Source: Caryophanales bacterium UBA7476
GTDB lineage: Bacteria > Bacillota_I > Bacilli_A > RF39 > UBA660
Length of the DNA: 13,546 nt
Assembly (NCBI GenBank): GCA_002477275.1
Contig: DLOU01000027.1
Coordinates: 1 to 13,546, forward strand
Direction: 5' to 3'
A model generated the notes under the pieces. That model was not told the DNA's origin and ran no database searches. It saw nothing but the letters and a program-made list of their open reading frames with translations. This document shows positions 12,791-13,546 of this stretch, piece by piece (positions within the stretch are counted from its first letter, which is position 1; each line of letters opens with the position of its first letter). The position numbers and the translations under genes are program-made.

Positions 12791-13546
12791 GTGTCAAAAG
12801 ATAAAAAAGGTTATGATATAAATGAAATTAGATCATATGGTAGCAATATGTATCATGACCATTGTGAATACGGAAATATAAAAGACTATGTGTCAGAACT
12901 ATGTGATGTATTAAAAGATTTATATCAGTTATCAGTTAGATATGATGATTTTGCTAACTTATCAGGCACTTTTGCAAGTAAGTACTCAAGTTACAAATCA
13001 AGATATGTGCAAGTATGTGAAAATCATAATAGCGATATATATAAATTATGGGAAAATATAAACAAAGCAGCTGACGATCTAGAGAAAGCATCATCTACAG
13101 GAGTAGAATACTTTGATGATTCTCTTTATATTGGTGGATATAGTTCCGGTTATGGAAATTCATCTGGAAGTAGTGATTCATCATATCCATCAAAACCATC
13201 ATCAGGAAACTCATCAAGTTCAACGACATCACCTTCTGGATCTTCAAAACCGACATCAGGAAACTCATCAAGTTCTTATGGAAATGGTTCATCAAGACCA
13301 TCAGGTGGTAAAAAAGATGATGATACAGGTTCTAAGAAAACAGATGATGGAGCATCAAGCCCTGTTGTAAAAGATGATGGAAGAGGAGATACAAATTCTC
13401 ACGAATCAAGCAACGGAACAAGTTCTCCAGGTTCAAATAATAACAATAATAATAACAATAACAATAATAATAACAACGATAATAGTAAGGAAGAAGAAAA
13501 AAGACGTCAAGAAGAGGAAGAAGAAAGAAAACGTCAAGAAGAGGAA
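12791..13546 (+). CDS. Large low-complexity protein, N-terminal part (runs off the window)
   Basis: The frame stays open from GTG 12791 to the window edge: 252 codons, no stop. AAGGAGGTG (12777-12785) is ideally spaced for this GTG. Residues about 28-105 look like a helical hairpin with a Trp (LWEN, residue 87), possibly a WXG- or LXG-like secretion domain, and three Cys (25, 38, 76). Residues about 110-215 are a Ser/Gly/Pro/Lys/Asp-rich linker with a repeated SKPxSGNSSSS unit. A run of 14 Asn (216-229) and a Glu/Arg/Lys/Gln-rich repeat follow to the edge, probably a long charged helix. There is no signal peptide. I infer a type VII-type secreted or surface protein whose C-terminal part is unseen. 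No known protein is recognised. Confidence 0.82.
   Translation, partial: MSKDKKGYDINEIRSYGSNMYHDHCEYGNIKDYVSELCDVLKDLYQLSVRYDDFANLSGTFASKYSSYKSRYVQVCENHNSDIYKLWENINKAADDLEKASSTGVEYFDDSLYIGGYSSGYGNSSGSSDSSYPSKPSSGNSSSSTTSPSGSSKPTSGNSSSSYGNGSSRPSGGKKDDDTGSKKTDDGASSPVVKDDGRGDTNSHESSNGTSSPGSNNNNNNNNNNNNNNDNSKEEEKRRQEEEEERKRQEEE
13190..13275 (+). repeat. In-frame 32-base direct repeat in the Ser-rich linker
   Basis: Bases 13190-13221 and 13244-13275 are nearly identical (two differences, both near the middle of the Pro-x codons) and 54 bases apart, exactly 18 codons. Each encodes SKPxSGNSSSS. This suggests recent slippage or duplication in the linker. Confidence 0.8.
13436..13477 (+). repeat. AAY trinucleotide run encoding poly-Asn
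   Basis: Fourteen consecutive Asn codons (mixed AAT and AAC), followed by Asp-Asn-Ser and then a charged Glu/Arg/Gln repeat. Mixed codons make slippage less likely than in a pure repeat, and suggest the poly-Asn spacer is kept at the protein level. Confidence 0.85.

Noticed and set aside
13436..13546. AAT/AAC and GAA/GAG repeats as a CRISPR array or microsatellite locus
   Set aside because: They are in-frame codon runs of an open coding sequence, without regular repeat-spacer structure.

Overview
This is an A+T-rich window from a low-GC Gram-positive (Bacillota) chromosome. The sporulation genes gpr and spoIIP lie beside rpsT in the order rpsT(-) | gpr, spoIIP, small yqxA-position gene, as in Bacillus. 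That points to a spore-forming member of the Bacilli or a close relative, possibly a gut Erysipelotrichales-type lineage. The lineage is inferred from gene content and order; no phylogenetic marker was tested.

Region 1 (1-4680) looks like the end of an integrated mobile element. It starts with a sigma-A promoter, a strongly structured RNA of about 190 nt and an intrinsic terminator. A phage-type regulator-like gene and three small genes follow, then two paralogous large serine recombinases that overlap by 31 nt. The far end of the element is outside the window.

Region 2 (about 4687-7180) is chromosomal housekeeping. rbgA encodes a circularly permuted GTPase for 50S ribosome assembly. pssA and psd are translationally coupled and together make phosphatidylserine and then phosphatidylethanolamine.

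Region 3 (7153-11434) is the spore and surface segment. On the minus strand are a membrane-anchored transglutaminase-like protein and rpsT. On the plus strand are gpr (spore protease), a TVP38/TMEM64-family membrane protein, spoIIP (peptidoglycan hydrolase for engulfment) and a small membrane protein at the yqxA position.

Region 4 (11435-13546, running off the edge) looks like the start of a type VII (ESX/WXG100-like) secretion substrate operon. It has its own promoter and a 5'-terminal hairpin with a Shine-Dalgarno sequence in its loop. It then encodes a WXG100 protein, a second small helical protein lacking the WXG motif, an unfamiliar 159-residue protein, and a large open-ended protein. 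The last has a helical head, a Ser/Gly/Pro linker, a poly-Asn run and a charged Glu/Arg/Gln tail. A three-armed inverted repeat that can form alternative hairpins separates the second and third genes. No secretion ATPase or membrane component is visible, so assignment to type VII secretion rests on the WXG100 protein and the gene arrangement. This segment is the least familiar part of the window.
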